Assembly: GCF_013408245.1 (NCBI RefSeq)
Contig: NZ_JACBYS010000005.1
Coordinates: forward strand, 1-64,000
DNA: 64,000 nt
Source of the DNA: Duganella sp. 1224
GTDB taxonomy: Bacteria > Pseudomonadota > Gammaproteobacteria > Burkholderiales > Burkholderiaceae_D
Reading direction: 5' to 3'
Below the pieces are notes generated by a model. It worked only from the letters and a program-made list of their open reading frames with translations, made no database searches and was not told the origin of the DNA. This document shows, piece by piece, positions 33,721-42,798 of this stretch. A program made the translations under genes and the position numbers. Within the stretch, counting starts at the first letter, position 1. Every line of letters begins with the position of its first letter.

Positions 33721-34071
33721 TCATGCTCCTTGTATTTCGCGTTGCAGTTTCCTGGTCAGTTTGGCGAACACCAGTTCGTAGGAGCGCCGCAGCAGTTCTG
33801 CCGCCTCGGCATCGCTGACGGCCTTGGGGTCTTCGATATAGACCCATTTGGCGCGCGCCAGATACGGTGCCGGAATGATGCCGGAACGGTCGGTCAGTTC
33901 CAGGAAGCGGTCGTCATCCACCTTGAAGCTGATGCCCCGTTCGCTGCCGTCCGCGCCGGTCACGGCGAACATTTTTTCGCCGACGGAGAACACCAGATTG
34001 GTTTCCCATTTGATGTCCTCCGTGGCGCCTGGCAGCTTGCGGCAGTAGGCCTTGGCCTTGGTGAGATTCAT
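33721..34071 (-). CDS. MmcQ/YjbR family DNA-binding-like protein
   Basis: A 116-residue cytosolic protein with the YjbR (CyaY-like) fold pattern: KAYCRKLPGATEDIKWETNLVFSVGEKMFAV, then PAPYLARAKWVYIED. Family members are small, of unknown function. Its stop overlaps the ATG pair of the CoA ligase gene, so the two are translationally linked, and it follows livF by 8 bases. Confidence 0.87.
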   Translation of the reverse strand: MNLTKAKAYCRKLPGATEDIKWETNLVFSVGEKMFAVTGADGSERGISFKVDDDRFLELTDRSGIIPAPYLARAKWVYIEDPKAVSDAEAAELLRRSYELVFAKLTRKLQREIQGA

Positions 34072-34079
34072 GCTGTTCC

Positions 34080-34913
34080 TTACGCTAGCCAGCGCTTGCG
34101 GCGCCGGTAAAATTTCATGTCGCGGAAGCTCGTGCGGCCGGCGCCGGAGACGCCGAGGTAGAACTCCTTCACGTCTTCGTTGCAGGCCAGGTCGGCGGCC
34201 GCGCCTTCCATCACTACGCGGCCGTTTTCAAGGATGTAGCCAAAGTCGGCATAGCGCAAGGCGATGCTGGTGTTCTGTTCGGCCAGCAGGAAGGAGACGT
34301 TTTCCTTGCTGTTCAAGTCCTTGACGATGCCGAAGATCTCTTCGACGATCTGCGGCGCGATGCCCATCGATGGTTCGTCCAGCAGGATCATGGACGGCCG
34401 CGCCATCAGCGCGCGGCCGATGGCGCACATCTGCTGCTCGCCGCCGGAGGTGTAACCGGCCTGGCTGCCGCGGCGCTCCTTCAGGCGCGGAAAGTAGTGG
34501 TAGACCTTTTCCAGCGATGCCTTCAGTTCCGCGCGCGGAGCGTTGCGCGTGTAGGCGCCGGTGAGCAGGTTTTCCTCGATGCTCAGGTGGCCGAAGCAGT
34601 GACGGCCTTCCATCACCTGCGACAGGCCGCGTTTGACCAGTTCATTGGGCGTGAGCTGGTCGATGCGTTCGCCCTTGAACTGAACTTCGCCCTTGGTGAC
34701 GTCGCCCCGCTCGCCGCGCAGCAGCGTGGAGATGGTCTTCAGCGTGGTGGATTTGCCGGCGCCGTTGGCGCCCAGCAGGGCGACGATCTTGCCCTGCGGG
34801 ACCTGCAGCGACACGCCCTTCAACACCAGGATGACGTGGTTGTAGATAACCTCGATGTTATTCACAGCCAGGTAGGACGCCGCCGGGAATGCGGTGGTGG
34901 CGGCGGCTGTCAT
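34080..34913 (-). CDS. livF: branched-chain-type ABC transporter ATP-binding protein (LivF-like)
   Basis: A 277-residue ATPase. Walker A is GANGAGKST, the signature TSGGEQQMCAIGRAL and Walker B MILLDEPSMG. It is about 40 residues longer than typical LivF, with a basic C-terminal tail (KFYRRRKRWLA). The start overlaps the stop of the substrate-binding gene (ATGA), which excludes the longer upstream frame. It supplies energy for uptake together with LivG, LivH and LivM of this operon. Confidence 0.9.
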   Translation of the reverse strand: MTAAATTAFPAASYLAVNNIEVIYNHVILVLKGVSLQVPQGKIVALLGANGAGKSTTLKTISTLLRGERGDVTKGEVQFKGERIDQLTPNELVKRGLSQVMEGRHCFGHLSIEENLLTGAYTRNAPRAELKASLEKVYHYFPRLKERRGSQAGYTSGGEQQMCAIGRALMARPSMILLDEPSMGIAPQIVEEIFGIVKDLNSKENVSFLLAEQNTSIALRYADFGYILENGRVVMEGAAADLACNEDVKEFYLGVSGAGRTSFRDMKFYRRRKRWLA

Positions 34914-36214
34914 TTCAGGCACGCCGGCGTGATTTTCTTCTCGGCCGCATAGGCCGCCGAGCTTTCCTCCAGCAGCCTGCGGGTCAGTGCCTTGTCGCCG
35001 ATGATCCAGTTGGGCGTGATGGCATTCCACTTCTTGCCATCCCATTGCTGCACTTTGACGGCGCCCGAGCCCTCATGATCGTCACAGCTGGTCTTCACCA
35101 CCGGCAGCATGCCGAAGGCGCCGATGGCTTTCTGGCGCGCCTCGTCCACGTTCAGGTTCTCCAGGCCCCAGCGCAACTGCTCGCCGCTCACGCGCTTGCC
35201 CTTGCCGAACTTCTCCTGCGCGGTGCGCATCGCCTCCACCCACAGGATCGCCGCGCTCACGCCGCGCATGTGATACACGCTGCCGATGCGCGATGGATCG
35301 GCCAGATTGCCCTTGCCGGCGTCGTAGAGCTTTTTGCGAATCTCGTCCAGCACCGGGTAGTTGCCCGGCGTGTTGAAGGTCATCGCGCTGTAACCCTTGG
35401 CCGCGTCGCCGGTCGGCACGGTGTCTTCCTCCGAGCCAGCCCACCACACGCCGAGGATCTTCTCTCGCGGGAAGCCGTTGCGCTGCGCGGTCTTGATGGC
35501 CACCGCGTTCATCGAGCCCCAGCCCCACAGGATCACGTAGTCAGGACGCGCCTGGCGGATCTGCAGCCACTGCGACTGCTGTTCGCTGCCGGGCGGCGTC
35601 ACCGGAATCTTGATCAGCTCAAAGCCATGCTGCTTCGACAGCGCCTCCAGCACCGGCAGGGGTTCCTTGCCGAAGGCCGAGTCGTGGTACAGGTGGACGA
35701 TCTTTTTCCCTTTCAGCTTTGCCATGCCGCCCTCCTTGTCGCCGAGGTACTTGATCATCGCGGCGGCCTGGTTCCAGTAGCTGGTGATGAGCGGGAAGAC
35801 GTAAGGGAAGACCTTGCCGTTGGCGGCATCGGAACGGCCGTAGCCGATCATCGTCATTGGAATCTTGTCGACCGCCAGGCGGTCCAGGATGCCGTAGGCT
35901 ACGCCGGTGGACAGCGGTTCCACCAGCGTGGCGCCGCCATTCCGGGTTTTCAGGCGCTCGTAGCATTCCACGCCGCGCGACGGGTTGTACTCCGTCTCGC
36001 ACTCTTCCCATGAAATCTTCACGCCGTTCACGCCGCCGGACAGGTTGACCAGATTGAAGTAGTCGATAATCCCCCCGTAAAAGCCGGAACCGCCCGCCGC
36101 GTAAGGGCCCACGCGGTAGGAGGGCAGGGCGACGTACTGCTCCGCGGGCTGCGCGAGGGCGGCGCCGCTGGCCGCCAGCAGCATGCCGGCAACAATGGAT
36201 GCAAAGCGTTTCAT
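34910..36214 (-). CDS. ABC transporter periplasmic substrate-binding protein (LivK-type)
   Basis: A 434-residue exported binding protein with signal peptide 1-21 (ASGAALA). The mature part has the two-lobed LivJ/LivK layout with GKKIVHLYHDSAFGKEPLPVLEAL and a long SBP_bac_6-type body. It is larger than true leucine-binding protein (about 370), as in relatives that bind aromatic or fatty acids and other non-amino-acid ligands. The genes around it (acyl-CoA synthetase, PaaK-like ligase) suggest a carboxylic acid ligand. Confidence 0.88.
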   Translation of the reverse strand: MKRFASIVAGMLLAASGAALAQPAEQYVALPSYRVGPYAAGGSGFYGGIIDYFNLVNLSGGVNGVKISWEECETEYNPSRGVECYERLKTRNGGATLVEPLSTGVAYGILDRLAVDKIPMTMIGYGRSDAANGKVFPYVFPLITSYWNQAAAMIKYLGDKEGGMAKLKGKKIVHLYHDSAFGKEPLPVLEALSKQHGFELIKIPVTPPGSEQQSQWLQIRQARPDYVILWGWGSMNAVAIKTAQRNGFPREKILGVWWAGSEEDTVPTGDAAKGYSAMTFNTPGNYPVLDEIRKKLYDAGKGNLADPSRIGSVYHMRGVSAAILWVEAMRTAQEKFGKGKRVSGEQLRWGLENLNVDEARQKAIGAFGMLPVVKTSCDDHEGSGAVKVQQWDGKKWNAITPNWIIGDKALTRRLLEESSAAYAAEKKITPACLK

Positions 36215-36235
36215 AGACTAGTCTCCTGTATTGTT

Positions 36236-37294
36236 TTAGTGAGGGAACGGCCACAGACGCAATTTCTCTTTACCTATCTGCCACAGACGCGCCAGGCCGT
36301 GCGGCTCGACGATCAGGAAGAAAATAATCAGCGCGCCAAACACCATCAGCTCCAGGTTGGAGGCCACGCTGGTCGGCAGCGCGAGGCTGTGTGCGACGAC
36401 ATTCAGCAGCACCGGCAGCAGCACGATGAAGGCCGCGCCAAGAAAGGAGCCCAACACCGAACCGACGCCGCCGATAATGATCATGAACAGGATGCGGAAC
36501 GACAGATCGAGGTTGTAGGCTTCCGGCTCCACCGTGCCGAGATAGGCGTACGCATACAGCGCGCCGGCCACGCCGCAGTAGAAGGAGCTGACGGCGAAGG
36601 CCAGCAGCTTGGTGCGCATCAGGCGGAAGCCGATCACTTCCGCCGCCACGTCCATGTCGCGCACCGCCATCCATGAGCGGCCGACGTTGGAGCGGATCAT
36701 GTTCTTGGCCAGCAGCGCCATCACCGCCACCACTCCCAGCACCAGCAGGTATTTGCGGTCCGGCGTGTCAAACGCGTAGCCGAGGATGACGATGGGCTGG
36801 GCGGTGATGACGCCGGAAGTGCTGTAATTGGTCAGGTAGGGAATCTTGGTCAGGCACCAGACCACGAAGAACTGCGTGGCCAGCGTGGCGGCGGCGAGAT
36901 AGAAGCCGCGTATGCGCAGCGACGGCAGGCCGAAGGCGATGCCGACCAGCGCGGCGCTCAGGCCTCCCAGCACAAACGCGACCAGCACCGGCAAGCCGGG
37001 AATGCGCAGGATGAAGTTATACGATGCGAACGCGCCCACCGCCATGAAGGCAGCCGTACCCAGCGACAGCTGCCCCGCGTAGCCGGTCAGGATGTTGAGG
37101 CCGAGCGCGGCCAGCGAGAAAATCAGGAAGGGAATCAGAATCGCCGACAGCACATACGGCGACGCCAGCAGCGGCACAAACACGATGGCCACCGCCAGCA
37201 AGGCCAGCATGGCGATGCGGTCCTGCACGATGGGGAAGATCTGGCCATCGGCCTCGTAGCTGGTCTTGAATTGTCCTGCTTCGCGGTAAAGCAT
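36236..37294 (-). CDS. livM: branched-chain-type ABC transporter permease (LivM-like)
   Basis: A 352-residue permease with about nine membrane segments and the family motifs GLNILTGYAGQLSLG and AVRDMDVAAEVIGF, which contact the ATPases. The start follows GGAGG and shares a base with the livH stop (TGATG). The frame remains open far upstream across livH, which is only a shadow. Confidence 0.9.
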   Translation of the reverse strand: MLYREAGQFKTSYEADGQIFPIVQDRIAMLALLAVAIVFVPLLASPYVLSAILIPFLIFSLAALGLNILTGYAGQLSLGTAAFMAVGAFASYNFILRIPGLPVLVAFVLGGLSAALVGIAFGLPSLRIRGFYLAAATLATQFFVVWCLTKIPYLTNYSTSGVITAQPIVILGYAFDTPDRKYLLVLGVVAVMALLAKNMIRSNVGRSWMAVRDMDVAAEVIGFRLMRTKLLAFAVSSFYCGVAGALYAYAYLGTVEPEAYNLDLSFRILFMIIIGGVGSVLGSFLGAAFIVLLPVLLNVVAHSLALPTSVASNLELMVFGALIIFFLIVEPHGLARLWQIGKEKLRLWPFPH

Positions 37295-38190
37295 CAGATC
37301 CTCCGGATGATTTTTTCGCCGAACAGCCCTTCCGGCCGCACCAGCAGGAACAGCAGCGCCAGCACGTAGGGGAACCAGCCCTCGATGCCGCCGCCGACCA
37401 GCGGTCCGATATACACCTCGGCCAGTTTTTCGGACGCGCCGATGATCAGGCCACCGACGATCGCGCCCGGCATCGACGTAAAGCCGCCGAGAATCAGCAC
37501 CGGCAGCGCCTTCAGCGCCACGAAGGTCAGCGCGAACTGCACGCCATTGCGCGCGCCCCACAGCATCCCCGCCACCAGCGCCACCAGCCCGGCCACCGCC
37601 CACAGCACGGCCCAGATGCGCTGCAGCGGAATGCCGACCGCCAGCGCGGCCTGGTGGTCGTCCGCCACCGCGCGCAGCGCGCGGCCGACTTTGGTTTTCG
37701 AGAACAGCAGGGCCAGCGTGGTGACCAGCAGCCCGCACACGGCGGCCGCCATGATGTCGAACTGCGAGACGAGGATGTTGTAGTGGTCCATCAGGTACTG
37801 CGACGGCACATCTTCGATCGGCAGCTCCAGCTTGCGTACCTGCGCGCCGAACACCAGCTGCGCCAGGCCCTCGATGAAAAAGGCCAGCCCGATGGTGGCC
37901 ATGAACAGCGTGATTTCCGGCTGGTTGACCAAGGGCCGCAGCACCACGCGCTCGATCGCCAGCCCGAGCGCGATCATCACCGCCACCGTGACCGGCAGCG
38001 CGATCCACAGCGATACGCCCAGCTTGTCCATCACGCCGACGCAGGTGAGCGCGGCGAAGTACACCATCGCGCCCTGCGCAAAATTGAATACGCCGGACGC
38101 CTTGTAGATCAGCACAAAGCCGATGGCCACCAGCGCGTACATCACGCCGGATAGCAGGCCGCCGATCAGCACCTCGAAGAAGAAGTTCAT
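37294..38190 (-). CDS. livH: branched-chain-type ABC transporter permease (LivH-like)
   Basis: A 298-residue permease. It opens with GGLLSGVMYALVAIGFVLIYKASGVFNFAQGAM, the conserved LivH N-terminus, and carries GRALRAVADDHQAALAVGI before the C-terminal helices. It forms the channel with LivM. Start and stop overlap both neighbours, so the operon is tightly coupled. Confidence 0.91.
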   Translation of the reverse strand: MNFFFEVLIGGLLSGVMYALVAIGFVLIYKASGVFNFAQGAMVYFAALTCVGVMDKLGVSLWIALPVTVAVMIALGLAIERVVLRPLVNQPEITLFMATIGLAFFIEGLAQLVFGAQVRKLELPIEDVPSQYLMDHYNILVSQFDIMAAAVCGLLVTTLALLFSKTKVGRALRAVADDHQAALAVGIPLQRIWAVLWAVAGLVALVAGMLWGARNGVQFALTFVALKALPVLILGGFTSMPGAIVGGLIIGASEKLAEVYIGPLVGGGIEGWFPYVLALLFLLVRPEGLFGEKIIRRI

Positions 38191-39026
38191 GGGTGGGCCA
38201 CTCCCAGGTAGGCGTTGATCACGTCCTGGTTGGCGCGCACTTCGTCCGGTGTGCCGTCGCCGATTTTTTTGCCGTAGTCGAGCACCACAACGCGGTCGGA
38301 GATGTCCATCACCACGCCCATGTCATGCTCGATCAGCACAATGGTGGTGCCGAATTGGTCGTTGACGTCGAGGATGAAGCGGCACATGTCCTGTTTTTCC
38401 TCGACGTTCATGCCGGCCATGGGTTCGTCCAGCAGCAGGATGTCCGGTTCGGCGGCCAGCGCGCGGCCCAGCTCCACGCGCTTTTGCAGGCCATAAGGCA
38501 GGCGGCCCACTGGCGTCTTGCGGATGGCCTGGATCTCCAGGAAGTCGATGATTTCCTCGGCCTTGACGCGGTGGGCGATTTCCTCGCGCCGCGCCGGGCC
38601 CCAATACAGCGCCTGCATCAGGAAGCTGGACTTCATCTTCAGGTTACGGCCGGTCATGATGTTGTCCAGCACCGACATGCCCTTGAGCAGCGCGATGTTC
38701 TGGAAGGTGCGGGCGATGCCGGATTTGGCCGCCGCGTGGCAGTCCATATTCTTGCGCACCTCGCCGCGATAGACGATCTGCCCTTGCTGCGGGCGGTAGA
38801 CGCCGTTGATCACGTTCAGCATCGAGCTTTTGCCGGCACCATTGGGGCCGATGATGGCGCGGATTTCGTGCTGGCGCACGTCGAAAGAAATATCGGTCAG
38901 CGCGCGCACGCCGCCGAACGACAGCGAAATGTTCTTCAGGTCGAGGATGACCGGGCCGGTGGGCCGGCGCGTTGTGTTGAAGTGCGCTTCAGGTTCATTC
39001 ATCTGCATGTGCGCCGCCTCCGTCAT
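38187..39026 (-). CDS. livG: branched-chain-type ABC transporter ATP-binding protein (LivG-like)
   Basis: A 279-residue ATPase. Walker A is GPNGAGKSS, the signature region LPYGLQKRVELGRALA (degenerate against LSGGQ, as usual in LivG) and Walker B ILLLDEPMAGMN. The ATG at 39026 overlaps the acyl-CoA synthetase stop (ATGA). Two further Met codons at residues 7 and 9 are possible starts. Confidence 0.91.
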   Translation of the reverse strand: MTEAAHMQMNEPEAHFNTTRRPTGPVILDLKNISLSFGGVRALTDISFDVRQHEIRAIIGPNGAGKSSMLNVINGVYRPQQGQIVYRGEVRKNMDCHAAAKSGIARTFQNIALLKGMSVLDNIMTGRNLKMKSSFLMQALYWGPARREEIAHRVKAEEIIDFLEIQAIRKTPVGRLPYGLQKRVELGRALAAEPDILLLDEPMAGMNVEEKQDMCRFILDVNDQFGTTIVLIEHDMGVVMDISDRVVVLDYGKKIGDGTPDEVRANQDVINAYLGVAHP

Positions 39027-40966
39027 GCCGCTGCCTGCACGGCAGGGTAGGTTTTGCAGGGTTCGATCTGCAGATCCGCCGCCACCATGCCGGTGCGGCC
39101 GTCCTCGAATTTGACCTGTGTTTCGATGTACTGCGCGGTCTTGCCGCTGTAGAGCGCATCGATCAGCACCGCGTACTTCTCGGCGATGAACTTGCGGCGT
39201 ACCTTGCGCGTGCGGGTCAGCTCATCGTCATCGGGGTCGAGTTCCTTGTGCAGCACCAGGTAGCGGTGGATTTGCGTCTCGCTCATCGACGGTTCGGCGG
39301 CCAGGTCGGCGTTGACTTGTTCGATGCAGTCGCGCACCAGGCCATACACGGCGGCGTGCGCGGCCAGGTCGGTATAGCCGGCGTAGGCAATGCCGCGCCG
39401 TTCCGCCCAGTTGCCCACCGCTTCCATATCGATGTTGATGAAGGCGCAGACCTCATCGCGTTGGTGGCCGAACACCACCGCCTCCTTGATGAAGGGGAAG
39501 AACTTCAACTTGTTCTCGACATAGTTGGGCGCGAAGATGGCGCCGCTGTTCATGCGTCCCACGTCGGCGGCGCGGTCGATGATTTTCAGGTGGCCATCGG
39601 CGTCGAACAGGCCGGCGTCGCCGGTGTGGAAGTAGCCTTGCGCATCGATCGCTTCGCTGGTGGCGTCGGGACGCTTGTAGTAGCAGTCCATCAAGGTGGG
39701 CGATTTGACCAGCACCTCGCCGTTGTCGGCCAGCCTGACCTCGACGCCGGGCGCCGGCAGGCCGACGCTGTCGAACTTGATCTGCCCATCCGGCTGCAGG
39801 CAGATGTAGGCGCAGGTTTCGGTGGAGCCGTAGAACTGCTTGAGGTTGACGCCGATGGAGCGGTAGAAGCGGAACAGGTCCGGCCCGATCGCCGCGCCGG
39901 CCGTGTAGGCGACGCGGATGCGCGACATGCCCAGCACGTTTTTCAGCGGCCCATAGACCAGCAGCCTGCCGGCGGCGTAGCGCAGGCGATCGGCCAGCGG
40001 CACCGGCTTGCCGTCCAAAATCTGGGCGCCGCAGCGGCGCGCCACGGCCATAAAGTAGTGGAACATGCGGCGCTTGATGGCGCTGGCGTCCTCCATTCGT
40101 ATCATCACGGTGGTCAGCATGTTCTCGAATACGCGCGGCGGGGCGAAGTAGTAGGTCGGGCCGATTTCGCGCATGTCGGTCATGACTGTTTCGCCGGATT
40201 CGGGGCAGTTGACGGTGAAGCCGGCGGTCATCGCCTGGGCGAAGGAGAACAGGCAGTCGCCCACCCAGGCCATCGGCAGGTAGGAGAGGATGTCTTCGGC
40301 GTCGGTCAGATTTTCGAAACCGGTGCCGCCGGTGCCGGCGGCCGTCAGCGCGGCGTGGGTCTGGCACACGCCTTTGGGCTTGCCGGTGGTGCCGGAGGTG
40401 TAGAGGATGATGGCGTTGTCGCTGCCGCGCCCTTCGGCCACCTGCGCCTCGAAGAAGCCGGGATGGGCCTGGTCCCAGGCGCGGCCCATCTCCTGCACGC
40501 GGGCGTAGGAGAGCAGTCCGGGGTGGTGATAGTGGCGCATGCCGCGTTCGTCGTCGTAGGCGATGTGGCGGATGTGGGGGTAGAAAGATTGCAATTCCAG
40601 TAATTTGTCGACCTGTTCCTGGTCTTCAACGATGGCGTAGCTGATGTCGGCGTTGTCCAGCACGTAGGCCATGTCGGCTGCGGGGGCGTCCTGGTACAAC
40701 GGCACCGGCACGCCGCCGAGGCACTGGGCGGCCAGCATGGCCCAGTACAGGCGCGGGCGGTTGTCGCCGACGATGGCCAGATTCATGCCGCGCCGGAAGC
40801 CGAGCGCGGCCAGGCCGCAGGCGAGGGCGCGCACTTCGGCGTTGACCTGGGCCCAAGTCCAGCTTTGCCAGATGCCCAGATGCTTTTCCCGGAACGCGGG
40901 TTTCTCCGGCCTGACCTGGCCGTGGGCGAGCAGCCGGCGAGGGAACGTCTCGTGTTCTGTTTGCAC
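39023..40966 (-). CDS. long-chain-type acyl-CoA synthetase (AMP-binding)
   Basis: A 647-residue AMP-forming ligase. The ATP loop IILYTSGTTGKPKGVCQTH and the adenylate motif FYGSTETCAYICLQ are clear; the C-terminal part (DDDELTRTRKVRRKFIAEKY) is typical of long-chain acyl-CoA synthetases. A GTG start at 40966 is chosen because AGGAG lies 7 bases upstream, while the open frame further up crosses the intergenic promoter region. It is the first gene of the liv operon and would trap the imported acid as its CoA ester. Confidence 0.88.
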   Translation of the reverse strand: MQTEHETFPRRLLAHGQVRPEKPAFREKHLGIWQSWTWAQVNAEVRALACGLAALGFRRGMNLAIVGDNRPRLYWAMLAAQCLGGVPVPLYQDAPAADMAYVLDNADISYAIVEDQEQVDKLLELQSFYPHIRHIAYDDERGMRHYHHPGLLSYARVQEMGRAWDQAHPGFFEAQVAEGRGSDNAIILYTSGTTGKPKGVCQTHAALTAAGTGGTGFENLTDAEDILSYLPMAWVGDCLFSFAQAMTAGFTVNCPESGETVMTDMREIGPTYYFAPPRVFENMLTTVMIRMEDASAIKRRMFHYFMAVARRCGAQILDGKPVPLADRLRYAAGRLLVYGPLKNVLGMSRIRVAYTAGAAIGPDLFRFYRSIGVNLKQFYGSTETCAYICLQPDGQIKFDSVGLPAPGVEVRLADNGEVLVKSPTLMDCYYKRPDATSEAIDAQGYFHTGDAGLFDADGHLKIIDRAADVGRMNSGAIFAPNYVENKLKFFPFIKEAVVFGHQRDEVCAFINIDMEAVGNWAERRGIAYAGYTDLAAHAAVYGLVRDCIEQVNADLAAEPSMSETQIHRYLVLHKELDPDDDELTRTRKVRRKFIAEKYAVLIDALYSGKTAQYIETQVKFEDGRTGMVAADLQIEPCKTYPAVQAAA

Positions 40967-41001
40967 CAGTGTCTCCTGTTGCTGTTTTGTTTTTTTGTGT
41001 G

Positions 41002-41029
41002 ATGATATTAACGTGCCCTGCCGGGGCAA
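41002..41029 (-). promoter_or_regulatory. putative promoter of the acyl-CoA synthetase/liv operon
   Basis: On the minus strand, TTGCCC (41024-41029) and TATCAT (41002-41007) are 16 bases apart, in the only AT-rich patch before the operon. The -35 box overlaps an imperfect inverted repeat of TGCCC/GGGCA at 41014-41028. Confidence 0.4.
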
Positions 41030-41030
41030 G

Positions 41031-41048
41031 TTGTCTTTTCGACGACAA
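41031..41048. promoter_or_regulatory. candidate Crp/Fnr-type operator (TTGTC-N8-GACAA)
   Basis: An 18-bp interrupted palindrome, TTGTC (41031-41035) and GACAA (41044-41048), lies just upstream of the predicted operon -35 box, centred near -44, close to the class II activator position. It is 32 bp before the divergent Crp/Fnr gene, so it could serve both promoters. Confidence 0.35.
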
Positions 41049-41079
41049 TTCACAGACTTTTCCATGGTGCGTCGCAAAA

Positions 41080-41769
41080 ATGTCTGATCTGAATCAAATG
41101 ACTTTGCGGGAGGCGTTGCGTTCGGCGATCTGGGCCAGAGACCTGACGCCGGAACAAATGGCGCGCGTCGAAGCTGATACTGTCGAGACTTTTGTTCCCA
41201 AGGGCGGTTATGTGTGCCGCAAGGGAGACATGGTCGAAAACTGGCTGGGGATTATCGACGGCATGGTGAAGATGACTAATTTCTCTTCCAACGGTAAAAG
41301 CGTGACATTTACCGGCGTGCCGCGCGGCGGGTGGTTTGGCGAGGGCACGGTATTAAAGAATGAAATCCTCAAATATGATGCGATGGCGTTGCGCGATAGC
41401 CGTATCGCGCGCATGCCGGCGGCCACGTTTATGTGGCTGCTCGATAATAGCTTGCCGTTCAGCCGGTTTTTGCTGATGCAATTGAATGAGCGGCTGGGGC
41501 AATTTATCGGAATGGTGGAGAATGACCGGCTGCTCAATCCGGATACTCGGGTGGCGCGCTGTCTGGCCTCCTTATACCATGCGCATTTATATCCGAATTT
41601 GGAAAGGATTGTGCATATATCGCAGGAGGAGCTTGGATTATTATCCGGGGCCTCGCGCCAGCGCGCGAATCAGGCGTTGCAACTGCTGGAGCGGCGGGGA
41701 TTGCTGAGTCTGGATTATGGCGGCATTCGCATTCTCGATCTGGAAGGTTTACGGCGTTATGAGGCTTAG
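41080..41769 (+). CDS. Crp/Fnr-family transcriptional regulator
   Basis: A 229-residue regulator with a cyclic-nucleotide-binding-like domain (about 20-135; GGWFGEGTVLKNE) and a winged helix-turn-helix (about 160-215; ISQEELGLLSGASRQRANQALQLL). There is no cysteine cluster of the FNR iron-sulfur type. It is divergent from the liv/acyl-CoA synthetase operon and likely controls it. The second half of the gene uses AT-richer codons than its surroundings. Confidence 0.88.
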   Translation: MSDLNQMTLREALRSAIWARDLTPEQMARVEADTVETFVPKGGYVCRKGDMVENWLGIIDGMVKMTNFSSNGKSVTFTGVPRGGWFGEGTVLKNEILKYDAMALRDSRIARMPAATFMWLLDNSLPFSRFLLMQLNERLGQFIGMVENDRLLNPDTRVARCLASLYHAHLYPNLERIVHISQEELGLLSGASRQRANQALQLLERRGLLSLDYGGIRILDLEGLRRYEA

Positions 41770-41794
41770 CGGGCTTTTTTTCGTTTTGGACATG

Positions 41795-42697
41795 CTAATT
41801 ATTGGCATGATCCAGCCAATTTCCGGCGCGAGCGGCGTCGATCAGCACCCGTAGCTTGGGCTGTTGCTGGGTGCGAGCAGGGAAATACAGGTATAGTCCC
41901 GACGTACGCGGAATATCATCCGCCAGAATATTCTCCAGCCTCCCTGCCAGTAAATCATTTTTAATTTCTACTGCTGGAAGATAAGCCAATCCTAGCCCTT
42001 GGCGCGCGAATTCCGCAATCAAGGTTGTATCGTTGACGATTAATCCGCCCCGGGTTTCCACTTCGCGGTCTTTAAACCGCCAGCGGGGTAATATGCCAGA
42101 ACTGGGAAAGCGGTAGCGTATGGTTTGATGATGGATTAAATCATCCGGCGTTGCTGGTCTGCCGGCGTCACGGAAATAATCGGGCGAGCCCACCACCATC
42201 CATATTAATTCTGGCGTTAATTGCACCATGACCATATCTTTGGCGACCGCATGGCCAAGGCGAATACCGGCGTCATAGCCAGCGGCCACCAAATCAACGA
42301 CGCCATCGTCGAGAGAAATATCGACATGAATATCCGGGTATCGTCGATGAAATGCCGGAATCAGGGTTTTCAATATCAGGCCGCCCAAGGCGCGGGGCGC
42401 CGTCAGACGCAACGTGCCGATCGGTTTGTCGCGATGCGCGTTTAATGCGGAAAAGGCGTCGTCTATTTGCGACGTTGCTGAACGTAACTGCGCGAATAAC
42501 TCCGCGCCCGCTTCCGTTAAGGCCACGCTGCGGGTGGTTCTCCTGAACAAGATAACCCCGTGCCGTTGCTCCAGCGTCTTGATGGTCTTGCTGACCGCCG
42601 TGGTTGTCATGCCCAACTGGGCGGCGGCGGCGCTGAAACTGCGATGCTCGGCCACGGCTAAAAAGGTGCGCACACCGTCGAGGGAGGGTCTTTTCAT
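41795..42697 (-). CDS. LysR-family transcriptional regulator
   Basis: A 300-residue protein with an N-terminal winged helix-turn-helix (FLAVAEHRSFSAAAAQLGMTTTAVSKTIKTLE) and an effector domain of the type seen in the AaeR/DmlR-like subgroup (IGTLRLTAPRALGGLIL; GYDAGIRLG). It diverges from an SDR gene (101 bp apart), which is probably its target. Codon use is clearly AT-richer than in neighbouring genes. Confidence 0.88.
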   Translation of the reverse strand: MKRPSLDGVRTFLAVAEHRSFSAAAAQLGMTTTAVSKTIKTLEQRHGVILFRRTTRSVALTEAGAELFAQLRSATSQIDDAFSALNAHRDKPIGTLRLTAPRALGGLILKTLIPAFHRRYPDIHVDISLDDGVVDLVAAGYDAGIRLGHAVAKDMVMVQLTPELIWMVVGSPDYFRDAGRPATPDDLIHHQTIRYRFPSSGILPRWRFKDREVETRGGLIVNDTTLIAEFARQGLGLAYLPAVEIKNDLLAGRLENILADDIPRTSGLYLYFPARTQQQPKLRVLIDAARAGNWLDHANN

Positions 42698-42798
42698 GAT
42701 GTATTCTGAACTGATAGTTCAAAGAGCATATCATTTTTAGCCATTTAAGATCATAATCCGCCGCCGTATGATGGGGCCTTTCTTGTCAAGGAGGCGAT

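Noticed and set aside
36236..38008. Extended N-terminus of the LivM gene
   Set aside because: The extra 240 codons lie across livH in another frame; GGAGG and the TGATG overlap fix the start at 37294.
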